Shown: positions 1 through 9,449, counted from the first letter of the stretch. The stretch: DNA of 64,000 nucleotides from Mariniblastus sp. (GCA_022447605.1 JAKVBG010000005.1:107737-171736), one strand, 5' to 3'. The notes: a model not told the origin generated them from the letters alone. Numbers and translations are program-made.

Positions 1-576
1 AGCCCGGGGGAAGTCAATCTGGAAAAAATGCGAACCGATTGCTGACCAGAAAGCCGACTTGCCATCGGGCTGGACGACTCCCCGCATTTCCGCAATCACC
101 TCCGTCTCAAACCGGTTGGAAAACTCAGCCATGAACAGGAAGCGAGTCAGGGAGAGCACCCTGCCCAGACCCGCCCCCCAATAGTCAGGGGCCAGGAACA
201 GGCTGCCAATTTCAGTCGGCCCATTGTGCTCGGCATTCAGGTGCAGCACCTGGATTTCCTTGTGCACTTCCAATTCGGTCGATTCATGGATCGAGTTCTT
301 GATCCGATACGAATAGAACGGCTCAAAACCTCCCACCTTGGAATAGATCGCCGCCGTCCCCACCAGCTTGTCCGCCTGCAGGTCTTCCATGACAAAGACG
401 TATGGCTGGCCTTCCGGCTTGGCCACCTCCCGGCTGAAAGCAAACACCGACTGTTCAATCCGGTCCAGGAGTTTCTGCTTGGAAATGGTCAGGGATGTGA
501 GCCCCAGTTCCGACTGACCAATCAAGGTATACAGCGGTTCAAGATCGGATTCACTGACTCGTCTGACAACCAACAT
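1..576 (-). CDS. astA: Arginine N-succinyltransferase, N-terminal part (cut by window edge)
   Basis: This is an open frame of 192 codons that runs off the left edge, starting at the ATG at 576. It reads MLVVRRVSESDLEPLY and then GLTSL, a YSYRI stretch, HNGPTEIGSLFL, GRVLSLTRFLFMAEF and VIAEMRGV. I recognise this order of blocks as AstA, the GNAT-like enzyme that transfers succinyl from succinyl-CoA to arginine as the first step of the AST catabolic pathway in the cytoplasm. The start lies 9 nt after the aminotransferase stop, so the two genes are probably co-transcribed and translationally linked. The C-terminal part lies outside the window. The family assignment is confident; use in arginine catabolism rather than another role follows from the neighbours. 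Confidence 0.88.
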   Translation of the reverse strand, partial: MLVVRRVSESDLEPLYTLIGQSELGLTSLTISKQKLLDRIEQSVFAFSREVAKPEGQPYVFVMEDLQADKLVGTAAIYSKVGGFEPFYSYRIKNSIHESTELEVHKEIQVLHLNAEHNGPTEIGSLFLAPDYWGAGLGRVLSLTRFLFMAEFSNRFETEVIAEMRGVVQPDGKSAFWSAIGSHFFQIDFPRA

Positions 577-585
577 TTAGCCAAC

Positions 586-1995
586 CTAAGATTCGGAACT
601 CATTTCTTCGGCCACCTGCTCAATGATCTGGCAAGCGAGTTCGATATGACCTTCCTCCACCGAGCCGAGTGGCATCAGGAAGCGGATCCGCACTGGGTCC
701 GAACCGGCAATGAACGACATCAAGCCAGCGTGGTACAGTCGATTGACCATCTCCTTGGACCGCTCAAGTTCCCCGTCGAAAGGCGTGAAGGCGACCATCC
801 CGCCAATCCCGTAAGGCCCCGAAACCGCGCCGGGCAACCGTTCGGAAATTCGCTCCAGGCCTGCCTGGAAACAGGCATGCAACTGCTGGTTACGGCCCTC
901 GCTGCCATAATGTCCCCCGTCGATCAACCCTTGAATGATTGCCTGGGCGGCGATGATGGCCCAACTACTACCGGTAAACGTCTGACTGATCAGCCCTGGC
1001 TTGGGCTTGTAATCATCCGTGTAAAGCGTGGCACAAACCTGACTGATCTTGCCAATCGTGACCAGGTCAACCTGCTGATCGAGTTCAAAATGCTGAAATG
1101 CATACAAGCGACTCGTCCGCCCAAACGTCTGGACTTCATCGGCGATCACGGCAATCTGGTTCTCCCGGGCAACGGAGCATAACGCGCGGAAGAAATCGGG
1201 GCTTCCCGGGTAATAGCCACCCTCTCCCTGGACCAGTTCCATCCAGAGCGCGGCAATTTTTCCAGGGTGTCGCTTGATCTGCTCCCGAAAGCGGTTGACC
1301 GCCAACTCGGTACTGCCGGCCGGATCATCGGGCCGGTAAAACGGAATGTAGTCAACCGTGATCGTATCCGGCAAACCGACCCGGTTACCCGGCTTGTCGG
1401 TTACCTGGGACAAGGCCAGTGTGCGGCCGGCGAAACAGTGGGAAAACGCCACCACGCGGTTGGCCGGTTGATTTTTCTGGAAAGCAATCTTGAGGGAATT
1501 TTCATTCGCCATCGCGCCGCTGGTCGACAGGAAACAGTGGTTCAGCCCGCCACCGGATTCATTCGCCTTTTCGGTTAACAGTTTTACCAGCTCAAAGCTC
1601 TCCGGCCCCTGTTGCAGATTCCCCTGCATGACCGTGTCCGACAGGGCGGCCTCGATACCCGCTTCCACCATACGGGGATGACTATGCCCGTAACCATGGA
1701 CACCGATCCCGGTGATCATATCCAGCTTGACACTCCCATCGGCCAGTTCGACAAACGGCCCATTGCCCAGGCCGCTGGCCAGGTAGGGGAAATAGAGTGA
1801 CCCGCCACGGATTTCGCCAAAGGCCTCCAGCATCTGCTGGTAAGCCGGCTCCCGTTCCGGGTTGGCAGGACGGACGTTGACCAAGTGCTGCTGGTATTCG
1901 GCCACCGCGTCGAGAATCAACTGCTTGGCCTGGGACAGCCGGGGATCCAAACGTAGTTTTTCGGCGAAGGTCATCGCTTCCTGATTGTTGCTCAT
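586..1995 (-). CDS. Class III PLP-dependent aminotransferase, probable AstC role
   Basis: The 469-residue protein is a fold-type I class III (ornithine/GABA-type) aminotransferase. It contains a GHSHPRM segment, the cofactor aspartate in ADEVQTFGRTS, the likely Schiff-base lysine in TIGKISQ and a TFTGSS block. The open frame continues upstream to 2106, but the ATG at 1995 (MSNNQEAMTFAEKL) is preferred because the upstream extension is Pro/Arg-rich and unlike the family; no strong Shine-Dalgarno sequence is visible. The usual SGxEAxE block reads TSGAMANE, a substitution that marks a subgroup. It sits between an M20 hydrolase and astA, all leftward, so succinylornithine transamination is the natural inference. 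A lysine or other omega-amino donor cannot be excluded. Confidence 0.85.
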   Translation of the reverse strand: MSNNQEAMTFAEKLRLDPRLSQAKQLILDAVAEYQQHLVNVRPANPEREPAYQQMLEAFGEIRGGSLYFPYLASGLGNGPFVELADGSVKLDMITGIGVHGYGHSHPRMVEAGIEAALSDTVMQGNLQQGPESFELVKLLTEKANESGGGLNHCFLSTSGAMANENSLKIAFQKNQPANRVVAFSHCFAGRTLALSQVTDKPGNRVGLPDTITVDYIPFYRPDDPAGSTELAVNRFREQIKRHPGKIAALWMELVQGEGGYYPGSPDFFRALCSVARENQIAVIADEVQTFGRTSRLYAFQHFELDQQVDLVTIGKISQVCATLYTDDYKPKPGLISQTFTGSSWAIIAAQAIIQGLIDGGHYGSEGRNQQLHACFQAGLERISERLPGAVSGPYGIGGMVAFTPFDGELERSKEMVNRLYHAGLMSFIAGSDPVRIRFLMPLGSVEEGHIELACQIIEQVAEEMSSES

Positions 1996-2102
1996 GGCAT
2001 TTCCGAGGTGAATGGCGGACGGGACAGGCGGACAGGACAGGGCAGCCCTGCGAACGGCCTTACCAGCATCATAAGTCCTATCGCCGAATCCAAAAAGAGA
2101 GG

Positions 2103-3323
2103 TCAATTCGCCGTCAGGCTCATCAGCAGCAAGGCGGCCAGCTTTGCCCGGGGAACCAGGCTGTCGGTCAACAGGTATTCAGCCGAGCTGTGGATCAGGC
2201 CACCCCGGGGTCCCAGCGTATCGATATTGGGTAACCCGGCTGCCGCAAACTTGTTGCCATCACAGGCGCCTCCGGTCGGTCGCCAGCCAATCTCGATGTC
2301 CAGCCAACGACCGCACATCTCCACCCGCTCCTGCAATTCCCGGATTTCCGGTGTCATGACCTTGGGCGGTGATGTAAATCGCCCGTATTGTTCAACCTGA
2401 ATCCCCTCCAGCGGACCCTCGCTGGAGTTGTAATGGTCGACCAGATCGGCCAGCAAACGCTCGGCCTCCTGTTGCTCTTCACGCGAAACGGCGCGAACAT
2501 TGATCCTCCCCACAGCCAGGTCGGGAACCATATTCAAGGCGGCTCCGCCCGTGATGCGACCGACATTGAACGTGGCTCCCGTGCGCTCGTTGAGATGCCA
2601 GATATCACTCATCATCTTGCAGCAGGCCACGGCCGCATTCCTGCCCGCTTCAAAATCCCGCCCGGAATGGGCGCTGCGCCCGCGGAAAACAAACTCGAAA
2701 TTACCGGTCCCTTTTCGGGTTGAGACCAGCGTGCCATCGGGCAACAGCGGTTCAAACAACATCCCCACGTCGGCTTGCCCCGCACGCTCGGCCAGGAACG
2801 ACGCGCTCCCGACCGAACCGATCTCTTCATCCGGGTTGATGATGACTTCCCAGCCGAGTTGATCGGCCCAGGGACTCGACTCCAGGGCTTGCAGCGCGTA
2901 GAGCATGACCACCAGCCCCCCCTTGGCATCGGCCACACCGGGACCATTCAGTCGATCCGGTTTCTCCCACACGCAGGCTTGGAATTCATCCTGAGCAGCA
3001 TAGACCGTGTCCATGTGGATGCAGAGCAGAACACGCGGTCGAACCTCCGGACGCTTGATCAGGTGCAACAGGGAACCGAGTGGGCGGGTGACCAGTTGCC
3101 CGGAGTCGTCCACGCAGGTTTGCGGCTCGATTTCACAGACCTGAATATCCGCGCCGAGTCGGGCATACTCGCCTGCCAACATCTCCCGTACGACCTGCAG
3201 GCCATCCAGGTTATAGGTCCCCGAATTCTGGTTACAGAGCCGCTGGACGAGCTCCACCATTTCCCCCTGGCAACCATCGAGGCATTGCAGGTGGGAAACC
3301 ATTTCTTCAACCGGTAATGTCAT
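2103..3323 (-). CDS. M20 family metallohydrolase (carboxypeptidase G2-like)
   Basis: The 406-residue protein has the co-catalytic zinc ligands of M20 peptidases: HMDTVY, GPGVADAKGG, the DEE of NPDEEIGS, and a late GGLIHSS histidine. A GRSAHSG dimerisation block lies between them. This is the carboxypeptidase G2/ArgE/DapE superfamily, which cleaves N-acyl or peptide bonds on amino acids. The start at 3323 is favoured over 3332 because GGGAG at 3338-3334 is 10 nt from the former and only 1 nt from the latter. It heads the operon with the aminotransferase and astA. Carboxypeptidase G2 relatives act on N-acyl-glutamates, so release of glutamate from N-succinylglutamate, the AstE step, is a reasonable but unproven role. 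Confidence 0.85.
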   Translation of the reverse strand: MTLPVEEMVSHLQCLDGCQGEMVELVQRLCNQNSGTYNLDGLQVVREMLAGEYARLGADIQVCEIEPQTCVDDSGQLVTRPLGSLLHLIKRPEVRPRVLLCIHMDTVYAAQDEFQACVWEKPDRLNGPGVADAKGGLVVMLYALQALESSPWADQLGWEVIINPDEEIGSVGSASFLAERAGQADVGMLFEPLLPDGTLVSTRKGTGNFEFVFRGRSAHSGRDFEAGRNAAVACCKMMSDIWHLNERTGATFNVGRITGGAALNMVPDLAVGRINVRAVSREEQQEAERLLADLVDHYNSSEGPLEGIQVEQYGRFTSPPKVMTPEIRELQERVEMCGRWLDIEIGWRPTGGACDGNKFAAAGLPNIDTLGPRGGLIHSSAEYLLTDSLVPRAKLAALLLMSLTAN

Positions 3324-3362
3324 AACAACCATTCTCCCTGGAGAGGTGGTCCGCGCGATCAG

Positions 3363-4367
3363 CTACGGCCCACCCCCATCCGTATCCCGCTCTGACAACG
3401 TTTCGATTTCCACTTTCCAGATTGGCTGCCTGGCAAATTCGCTGGTCGTAATCACGGCCTGGCCGTCCATTTCAAAGCAGATTGCCTCACCCTGCCGCTC
3501 AATGGGCAGGGGGACCAAGCGGGTTTGCCCCCGCTGGAATCGCTCCTGCCAACTCTCTCCCTCTCGGCGCTCCATCAGGTGGGCTGCCAGGTAATCGCGG
3601 ATGATGACCTTTTTCGAATCGGCTGAAAACGCCATACCCGTTACGTTGCGGACCGGGAAATCAGCGACGCGACGAATTTCATGCCGGCCCCGCTTACGAC
3701 CCGCAGGAGCGCCCTCCAGGAACGGCTTCAAGTCAAGCGAATAGACACCGGGATTCGCACCGGGACTGCCCAGCGGTTTTTTTTCCACCAGGTAGAGTTC
3801 CCCACTCGCTCCACAAACGCCAATCGCCTCGCAGTTCCTGGCGCCATCTTCGTAGACCGCCACAATTTTTTGCAGGATCCGAACCGGCTGTTCCACAACC
3901 TTCCCGTCTGCCAGTTGCAGGGCGGGCTCCTTGATCAGGTAAAACGCAATATTCTGTCGCCGCCCCCGGTTGTCACCGACATCACCGACCACGAGGTAGG
4001 AAGTACCCTTGATTTCAAAAGAACCAATATCTTCCCAATCCGCATTTTGCGCCCTGGAAACAGGGCATCTCGCCAAAACCGTTCCATCAGTTCGGACCAG
4101 GTAAAGTGTCGGGGAATGACCGGAATCGTTGTGGCACCATACAGAGTCTGGATAAAGGTGGGAACGGGCAATTCCACTGTTTTCCGTCAGCTCGTTTCCC
4201 CGAACGACACCCAGCTTTGTTAGAATATCCTGGGTGGATTCGCGATCATCGTATTCAAAGGCATCGGCCAGATTCACAAAAAACAGCGTTCCGGTGCTGG
4301 CGTAAATGAGGGCGCCACAACCGGCCACGACCATGATCAACAGGATGCAACTACGGTAAGGATTCAA
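3363..4367 (-). CDS. Membrane-anchored or secreted propeller-like protein, unknown function
   Basis: The protein has 334 residues, with a hydrophobic N-terminus (about residues 6-33) that could be a signal anchor or uncleaved signal. The rest is soluble and carries ENSGIA, WCHNDSG, a YLVRTDG strand, NADWEDIG and DVGDNRGRR. This set is shared by a family of exported beta-propeller-like proteins without a firm enzymatic role. It ends 39 nt before the M20 gene, so it may be the first gene of the leftward unit, and a TATAAT element lies at 4417-4412 just upstream. I do not assign a function; the fold is inferred from motif spacing. Confidence 0.75.
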   Translation of the reverse strand: MNPYRSCILLIMVVAGCGALIYASTGTLFFVNLADAFEYDDRESTQDILTKLGVVRGNELTENSGIARSHLYPDSVWCHNDSGHSPTLYLVRTDGTVLARCPVSRAQNADWEDIGSFEIKGTSYLVVGDVGDNRGRRQNIAFYLIKEPALQLADGKVVEQPVRILQKIVAVYEDGARNCEAIGVCGASGELYLVEKKPLGSPGANPGVYSLDLKPFLEGAPAGRKRGRHEIRRVADFPVRNVTGMAFSADSKKVIIRDYLAAHLMERREGESWQERFQRGQTRLVPLPIERQGEAICFEMDGQAVITTSEFARQPIWKVEIETLSERDTDGGGP

Positions 4368-4411
4368 CTAGCTTTCCCTGAACAGACTGCCTGCGATGAG
4401 CCTCGTGCCAC

Positions 4412-4417
4412 ATTATA
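4412..4417 (-). promoter_or_regulatory. Candidate -10 box for the leftward unit
   Basis: A perfect TATAAT reads on the minus strand, about 45 nt upstream of the start at 4367, giving a leader of about 40 nt. No good -35 is visible at 16-18 bp spacing, so the call rests on the -10 alone. Confidence 0.35.
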
Positions 4418-4505
4418 ACCTCAAATCCCGCTACGAAGCGACGCCCGGTTTTCCCTCACCCCGATACGAACTGGCCGGCTTGACCGAATGGACGGAGGCT
4501 GGGTG

Positions 4506-5912
4506 ATGGCGAACAAGAAGATAATCAATCCGGTCGACACGGCCATCGACCTTTGGCGCAGTGGCGTCCGCTCGGTGGATGCCCGTCGCCTGATTCAGGA
4601 CTATGTTCGCGTGGATGGCGACCGACTGGCCATTGGCGACCAAAGATTCGGCCTGGCTGACTTTGATCGGATCCGCGTCGTGGGGGCGGGCAAGGTCGCC
4701 GGTGTCATGGGCGAAGCCTTGGAAGATGCCCTGGGGCCCAACTTGATGGTGGGCAAGAATGTATCCGGCCTGGTCAACGTTCCGTATGGCAAATACGGGG
4801 GCCGTATTTCGACCGGCTCCCGGGTCTGGCAATTTCCAGCGCGTCCGGCGGGTGAAAACCTGCCTACTGCAGCCGCCTTTGGTGCCACCCTGCTGATTGA
4901 AGACCTCGTCGAACGGGCGGGAAGCAGGGAACTCTGCTTCTGCCTCCTGTCGGGCGGTGCCTCGGCTTTGCTGACGCATCCCCCCAAGAAAGTCAAACTC
5001 CAGGACAAGCGAAAATTGATCCAGTGGTTGAGCCGATCGGGGGCCAGCATTCAACAAATCAACACGGTTCGCAAACACGTCAGCGATGTCAAAGGTGGGC
5101 GACTGGCAGCCCGGTTCAAAGGGTTCCACATGGTCTGCCTGTCGATATCCGATGTCATCGGCAATCAGCCTGGACTGATTGGTTCCGGTCCTACCGTGGC
5201 GGACAGCTCAACACCAGAAGACGCGCTGGCCATACTGTCACAAATTGATCCGAAGCTGCGCCACACACCCGTATCGATCCAGCGTCATTTGAAACGCACC
5301 AAGTCTTCCCCGGTAGACATTCCCGACAATGTCACGAATCACATCATCGGACATCTGGAACAGGCGATCGAACAGACGATGGAATTCGGCCTCTCCCAGG
5401 GTTTCCATTGCCTGTCAGAAATCCAGACCGATGAATTTGAGACGGTTGAAACGGCCGGCCGTCGCCTCGGGCAGTGGGTTCTGGACCAGCTGAAACGTCG
5501 TCCCGGAAAGCCGCAGGTAATCATCTCCGGAGGAGAGCCGGTGATCGAGGTTGCGGCCAACCCTGGAACCGGGGGAAGAAACTCCCACCTCGTGCTGACC
5601 GCTTTACAACACCTTCTCGATTCCGGGATTGACCCGAGTCAACCGTTTGCCCTGCTAGCCGGTGGTACCGACGGCGAAGATGGAAATGCGCCGGCAGCCG
5701 GGGCCTGGATCTCCAACCAGAGCCTTGCGCGGGTCCAGCAAATGAACCTGAATCCAGCCAGTTTTTTAAGGTCCCACAATGCACACCAGTTCTTTGCCCG
5801 TTTAGGGTGTGGAATCTTCCATGGCCTGCCACAATATCGAACCAATGTATCGGACCTCAGGATCGGATACGTGGGGGCCGAGCCTCCCGGCGGACCGCCG
5901 GCGAAAGTTTGA
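4506..5912 (+). CDS. Glycerate kinase, MOFRL/DUF4147 family
   Basis: The 468-residue protein belongs to the glycerate 2-kinase (GckA/TtuD, MOFRL) family, which phosphorylates glycerate to 2-phosphoglycerate. Seen are an RVVGAGKVAG block near the N-terminus, LLSGGASALL, INTVRKHVSDVKGGRLA, SDVIGN, GSGPT, a central ISGGEP, and the MOFRL region GGRNSHLVL plus LLAGGTDGEDGN. The ATG at 4506 is preferred to 4488 because GGAGG at 4494-4498 lies 7 nt before it. It precedes pyruvate phosphate dikinase by 405 bp in the same direction; both act around 2-phosphoglycerate and phosphoenolpyruvate. Older annotations sometimes call this family hydroxypyruvate reductase. Confidence 0.9.
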   Translation: MANKKIINPVDTAIDLWRSGVRSVDARRLIQDYVRVDGDRLAIGDQRFGLADFDRIRVVGAGKVAGVMGEALEDALGPNLMVGKNVSGLVNVPYGKYGGRISTGSRVWQFPARPAGENLPTAAAFGATLLIEDLVERAGSRELCFCLLSGGASALLTHPPKKVKLQDKRKLIQWLSRSGASIQQINTVRKHVSDVKGGRLAARFKGFHMVCLSISDVIGNQPGLIGSGPTVADSSTPEDALAILSQIDPKLRHTPVSIQRHLKRTKSSPVDIPDNVTNHIIGHLEQAIEQTMEFGLSQGFHCLSEIQTDEFETVETAGRRLGQWVLDQLKRRPGKPQVIISGGEPVIEVAANPGTGGRNSHLVLTALQHLLDSGIDPSQPFALLAGGTDGEDGNAPAAGAWISNQSLARVQQMNLNPASFLRSHNAHQFFARLGCGIFHGLPQYRTNVSDLRIGYVGAEPPGGPPAKV

Positions 5913-6317
5913 TTAGAGGAACCAAACCCCTAGTCGTCGGTTAAGGTGGGAATACCAAACCACAATCAGGCGCAACTGGCCATGCGTCCCACCCATCCTC
6001 GGCGGTTCCCGGGTCCGGGCAGCCGTTCTGTTTAGAGAAGTTAACAAGGGCATTTTAAGAGCCAGTATCTTTTCGCAGACCGCCCCGTCTGCTAAACTGA
6101 TTCGCTCGGAATTGGTCGGCCCGGCCCACTATTGCATAGTGCCATCCACCGCATGGAACCCCTGTTCCGATCGCGTTCGACGACCGCGTTGGCCGACCGA
6201 CCCGCTTTGACTCCGGTCAGGCAACAAAAAAACCTCCAGGAAACGAAACCCCGTCGGCGCTTCAATCAACATGGCCGACGGGCTTTAGAATATTGATCCT
6301 TAAGTGAAGGCAAACAA
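5913..6317 (+). other. Intergenic region before ppdK
   Basis: The 405 bp are non-coding on both strands as far as I can judge. It contains a short CAGAC/GTCTG hairpin near 6080 and a strong hairpin at 6250-6282 (listed separately). No convincing -35/-10 pair was found. Confidence 0.5.
6250..6282 (+). promoter_or_regulatory. 9-bp stem hairpin in the probable ppdK leader
   Basis: CCCGTCGGC at 6250-6258 pairs perfectly with GCCGACGGG at 6274-6282 across a 15-nt loop. It lies 35 nt before the ppdK start. Only three T residues follow, so it is not a clear intrinsic terminator; a leader structure or the end of an upstream transcript is possible. Confidence 0.4.
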
Positions 6318-8981
6318 ATGGCGAAGAAAGCAAGTTCTTCAAAGAAGAAAATGACCTACTACTTTGGCAAGACGCGATGTGACGGTCGCGGGAAAAGCAA
6401 AGAGTTGCTAGGTGGTAAAGGGACAAACCTGGCTGAAATGACGGCGATCGGTTTGCCCGTCCCTCCCGGGTTCACGATCACGACCGAGTGTTGTAACGCG
6501 TATTACCAGGGTGGCAAGAAACTGCCTGCAGGCCTGATGAAGTCGGTCGAGAACTCGGTCAAAATCCTGGAAAAGGAATTGGGCAAGAAATTTGGCGACG
6601 ACAAGAACCCGCTGCTGGTCTCGGTTCGTTCGGGTGCAGCGGTATCCATGCCGGGCATGATGGATACGATCCTGAATCTCGGCTTGAACGATGTCTCGGT
6701 CAAAGGCCTGGCCAAGGCCACCGACAACCCTCGCTTCGCCTACGATGCCTACCGTCGCCTGATCAACATGTTCGGCGGGGTGGTCATGGAAGTTCACCAC
6801 GATCATTTCGAAGCTGCCTTTGACAAGATCAAAAAGAAATACAAGGTAGCACTCGACACCGAGGTACCCGCCGAGGGATTGATCGAGCTTTGCGAACAGT
6901 ACAAGAAAGTCTACAAGAAACATACTCGCAAAAACTTCCCTCAGAACCCGTTGAAACAGCTGGAACTGGCCGTGGAAGCCGTCTTCAAAAGCTGGAACAC
7001 CCCCCGGGCCATCAGCTACCGTCAGAAGGACGGGATCCGGGGCTTGCTCGGCACAGCGGTCAACGTCCAGGCCATGGCGTATGGCAACATGGGTGAAGAA
7101 TCGGGTACCGGGGTCGCGTTTACGCGGAATCCCTCGACGGGAGAAAACAAGTTTTACGGTGAATTCCTGATCAACGCTCAGGGGGAAGATGTCGTGGCCG
7201 GAATCCGGACCCCTTTGCCCGTCGATCAAATGCCCAAGTGGAACAAGGCTGTTCACAAACAACTGCTGAAGATCAAGGGAATCCTCGAGAAGCATTACAA
7301 GGACATGCAGGATATCGAATTCACCATCGAAAACGGCAACCTGTTCATGTTGCAAACCCGAACCGGCAAGCGAACGGGTGCTGCCGCCCTGAAAATCGCC
7401 TGTGACATGGTCAAGGAAAAACTGATCAACGAGAAAACAGCCGTTCTCAGAATTCCGCCCAACGACCTGACCCAGTTGCTGCTGCCCAGCTTTGATCCGG
7501 CTGCCAAGGCAAACGCAGATGTTCTGACTACCGGCTTACCGGCCTCCCCCGGAGCAGCCGTCGGGAAATTGGCGTTCACGGCCGACGAAGCTGTCCGCCG
7601 CACCGAGGATGGTGAAAAGGTCCTGCTGGTCCGCAAGGAGACCAGTCCGGAAGACGTGGACGGTATGCACTGTGCGGCCGGCATTTTGACCAGCACTGGT
7701 GGCATGACCAGCCACGCGGCCGTGGTGGCCCGGGGCTGGGGACGTTGCTGCGTCGCTGGCGCTGGCAAAATTGAGATTGATGAGAAGAGTCGCAAGATCC
7801 GTGTCAACGGCAAGGTTCTGACTCACAAAGACACTGTATCCATTGATGGTTCAACCGGCGAAGTGATGGCGGGTAGCATTGCGACACAGCAACCGAAACT
7901 CTCGTCGGATTTCAACAAGGTGATGAAATGGGCTGACAAGTACCGAAAACTTGGGGTTCGAACCAACGCCGACACGCCGAAGGATGCTCAGCGAGCTCGT
8001 GATTTTGGAGCCCAGGGTATCGGTCTCTGCCGAACAGAACATATGTTTTTCGAAGAAGACAGGATTACCGCGATGCGGGAGATGATCCTGGCCGAAGATG
8101 AGGTGGCTCGCCGAAAAGCACTGAAGAAACTGTTACCGATCCAGCGAAAGGACTTTGAGGGGATATTCAAGTCGATGAAGGGCCTGCCTGTGACGGTACG
8201 GCTACTGGATCCCCCGCTCCACGAGTTCCTGCCCCACGACCAGAAGGGCCAGGCCGTGGTCGCCAAACAGCTGGGGGTTCCCACGTCGGAAATCAAACGA
8301 CGGGTCGCGCAGCTGCACGAATTCAACCCGATGCTGGGCCATCGCGGTTGCCGCCTCAGTGTGACCTACCCGGAAATCCTGGAGATGCAGGTAACGGCAA
8401 TCGTAGAAGCCACGATCAACTGCCGCAAAAAGAAGATTGATGTCAAACCTGAAATCATGATTCCCCTGATCGGCACCGTCAGTGAGCTGGAGCTACTGCG
8501 GAACTTGACCGAAGAGACGATCAAGTCCGTCAAGAAGGCGAAAAAAGTGACGGGCAAGTTGCCCATCATGATTGGAACCATGATTGAAATTCCACGGGCA
8601 GCCTTGACTGCGGATGAAGTCGCTGACCACGCAGAATTTTTCAGTTTTGGCACCAACGACCTGACGCAAATGACGTTTGGGTACAGTCGGGATGACATCG
8701 GTAGTTTCCTGCCGGAATACTTGAACAAGGAGATCCTGCCCACCGACCCGTTTGTCTCGATCGACCAGAGTGGCGTGGGACAGCTGGTCGAAATGGGAGT
8801 CAAGAAAGGGCGATCCGCCCGGAAAAACCTGAAGGTCGGGATTTGTGGCGAACATGGAGGTGACCCGGCTTCGATTGAATTCTGCCACCAGGTTGGCTTG
8901 GACTATGTCAGCTGTTCTCCCTTCCGTGTTCCCATCGCCCGTTTATCCGCCGCACAGGCTGCGTTGCTCAACGGTCGTTAG
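6318..8981 (+). CDS. ppdK: Pyruvate, phosphate dikinase
   Basis: The 887-residue protein matches PPDK in full length. It interconverts pyruvate + ATP + phosphate with phosphoenolpyruvate + AMP + pyrophosphate in the cytoplasm. The N-terminal nucleotide-binding domain has LLGGKGTNLAEM and SVRSGAAVSMPGMMDT. The swivelling phosphohistidine domain has GGMTSHAAVVARGWG with the histidine at residue 466. The C-terminal pyruvate/PEP barrel has GTNDLTQMTFGYSRDD, and GICGEHGGDP with its active-site cysteine at residue 843. A Lys/Ser-rich N-terminal extension of about 12 residues precedes the conserved YYFGKTRCDG start. Together with the PFK in this window it suggests a reversible lower glycolysis. Alternative PEP synthase identity is ruled out by length and motifs. 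Confidence 0.96.
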   Translation: MAKKASSSKKKMTYYFGKTRCDGRGKSKELLGGKGTNLAEMTAIGLPVPPGFTITTECCNAYYQGGKKLPAGLMKSVENSVKILEKELGKKFGDDKNPLLVSVRSGAAVSMPGMMDTILNLGLNDVSVKGLAKATDNPRFAYDAYRRLINMFGGVVMEVHHDHFEAAFDKIKKKYKVALDTEVPAEGLIELCEQYKKVYKKHTRKNFPQNPLKQLELAVEAVFKSWNTPRAISYRQKDGIRGLLGTAVNVQAMAYGNMGEESGTGVAFTRNPSTGENKFYGEFLINAQGEDVVAGIRTPLPVDQMPKWNKAVHKQLLKIKGILEKHYKDMQDIEFTIENGNLFMLQTRTGKRTGAAALKIACDMVKEKLINEKTAVLRIPPNDLTQLLLPSFDPAAKANADVLTTGLPASPGAAVGKLAFTADEAVRRTEDGEKVLLVRKETSPEDVDGMHCAAGILTSTGGMTSHAAVVARGWGRCCVAGAGKIEIDEKSRKIRVNGKVLTHKDTVSIDGSTGEVMAGSIATQQPKLSSDFNKVMKWADKYRKLGVRTNADTPKDAQRARDFGAQGIGLCRTEHMFFEEDRITAMREMILAEDEVARRKALKKLLPIQRKDFEGIFKSMKGLPVTVRLLDPPLHEFLPHDQKGQAVVAKQLGVPTSEIKRRVAQLHEFNPMLGHRGCRLSVTYPEILEMQVTAIVEATINCRKKKIDVKPEIMIPLIGTVSELELLRNLTEETIKSVKKAKKVTGKLPIMIGTMIEIPRAALTADEVADHAEFFSFGTNDLTQMTFGYSRDDIGSFLPEYLNKEILPTDPFVSIDQSGVGQLVEMGVKKGRSARKNLKVGICGEHGGDPASIEFCHQVGLDYVSCSPFRVPIARLSAAQAALLNGR

Positions 8982-9084
8982 ACCAAACCGGGAACTCGGT
9001 GCAGATTCCAACGGAGGCCGGAATCCTGTCTCACAGCCAAAACCGATGATTGATATTTAACCCTTGTTGAATAAAGAAAATCCA

Positions 9085-9417
9085 ATGAACGAAGATGCAA
9101 TACTGGCACTGGAAAAAGAAGCAGATCAGCTGAAGTCCGACGGCAAACTGACAGAGGCGATCGAAAAACTGAACCAGGCGCTGGAACTGGATGAGCGTTT
9201 TGTGCGAGGTCACATGGCACTGAGCGTGTTGTACCACCAGCTGGAGGATCACTCGAAAAGTTGTCAACACGCGGAGCGCGTGGTGGAAATTGAACCGGAA
9301 GATCCTTTTAACTGGTCCGCCCTGAGCGTCACCTATCAACGCGCCTTCGAAGGGACCCGGGACCCGTTGTTTATCCAGAAGGCCGAAGAGGCAATGGCCA
9401 AGAGCCGCATGAACTAG
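9085..9417 (+). CDS. Small tetratricopeptide-repeat protein
   Basis: The 110-residue protein is built of about three TPR helices pairs, with ALEKEADQLKSDGKLTEAIEKLNQALELD and HAERVVEIEPEDPFNWSALS-type repeats (only parts quoted). No signal peptide is present, so it is probably a cytoplasmic scaffold. The ATG at 9085 is chosen over an in-frame TTG at 9064. It follows ppdK by 103 bp in the same direction and ends in a clear intrinsic terminator, so it may be co-transcribed with ppdK. The partner is not evident. Confidence 0.75.
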   Translation: MNEDAILALEKEADQLKSDGKLTEAIEKLNQALELDERFVRGHMALSVLYHQLEDHSKSCQHAERVVEIEPEDPFNWSALSVTYQRAFEGTRDPLFIQKAEEAMAKSRMN

Positions 9418-9449
9418 GCAGGGTCAGCCCGATCCTGATGGCTGGCAGC

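Noticed and set aside
226..1182. 318-codon plus-strand frame opposite the aminotransferase and astA
   Set aside because: No family resemblance; it is antisense to two well-recognised genes and reflects their codon bias.
6408..7355. 315-codon minus-strand frame opposite ppdK
   Set aside because: Shadow of ppdK; composition unlike a protein family.
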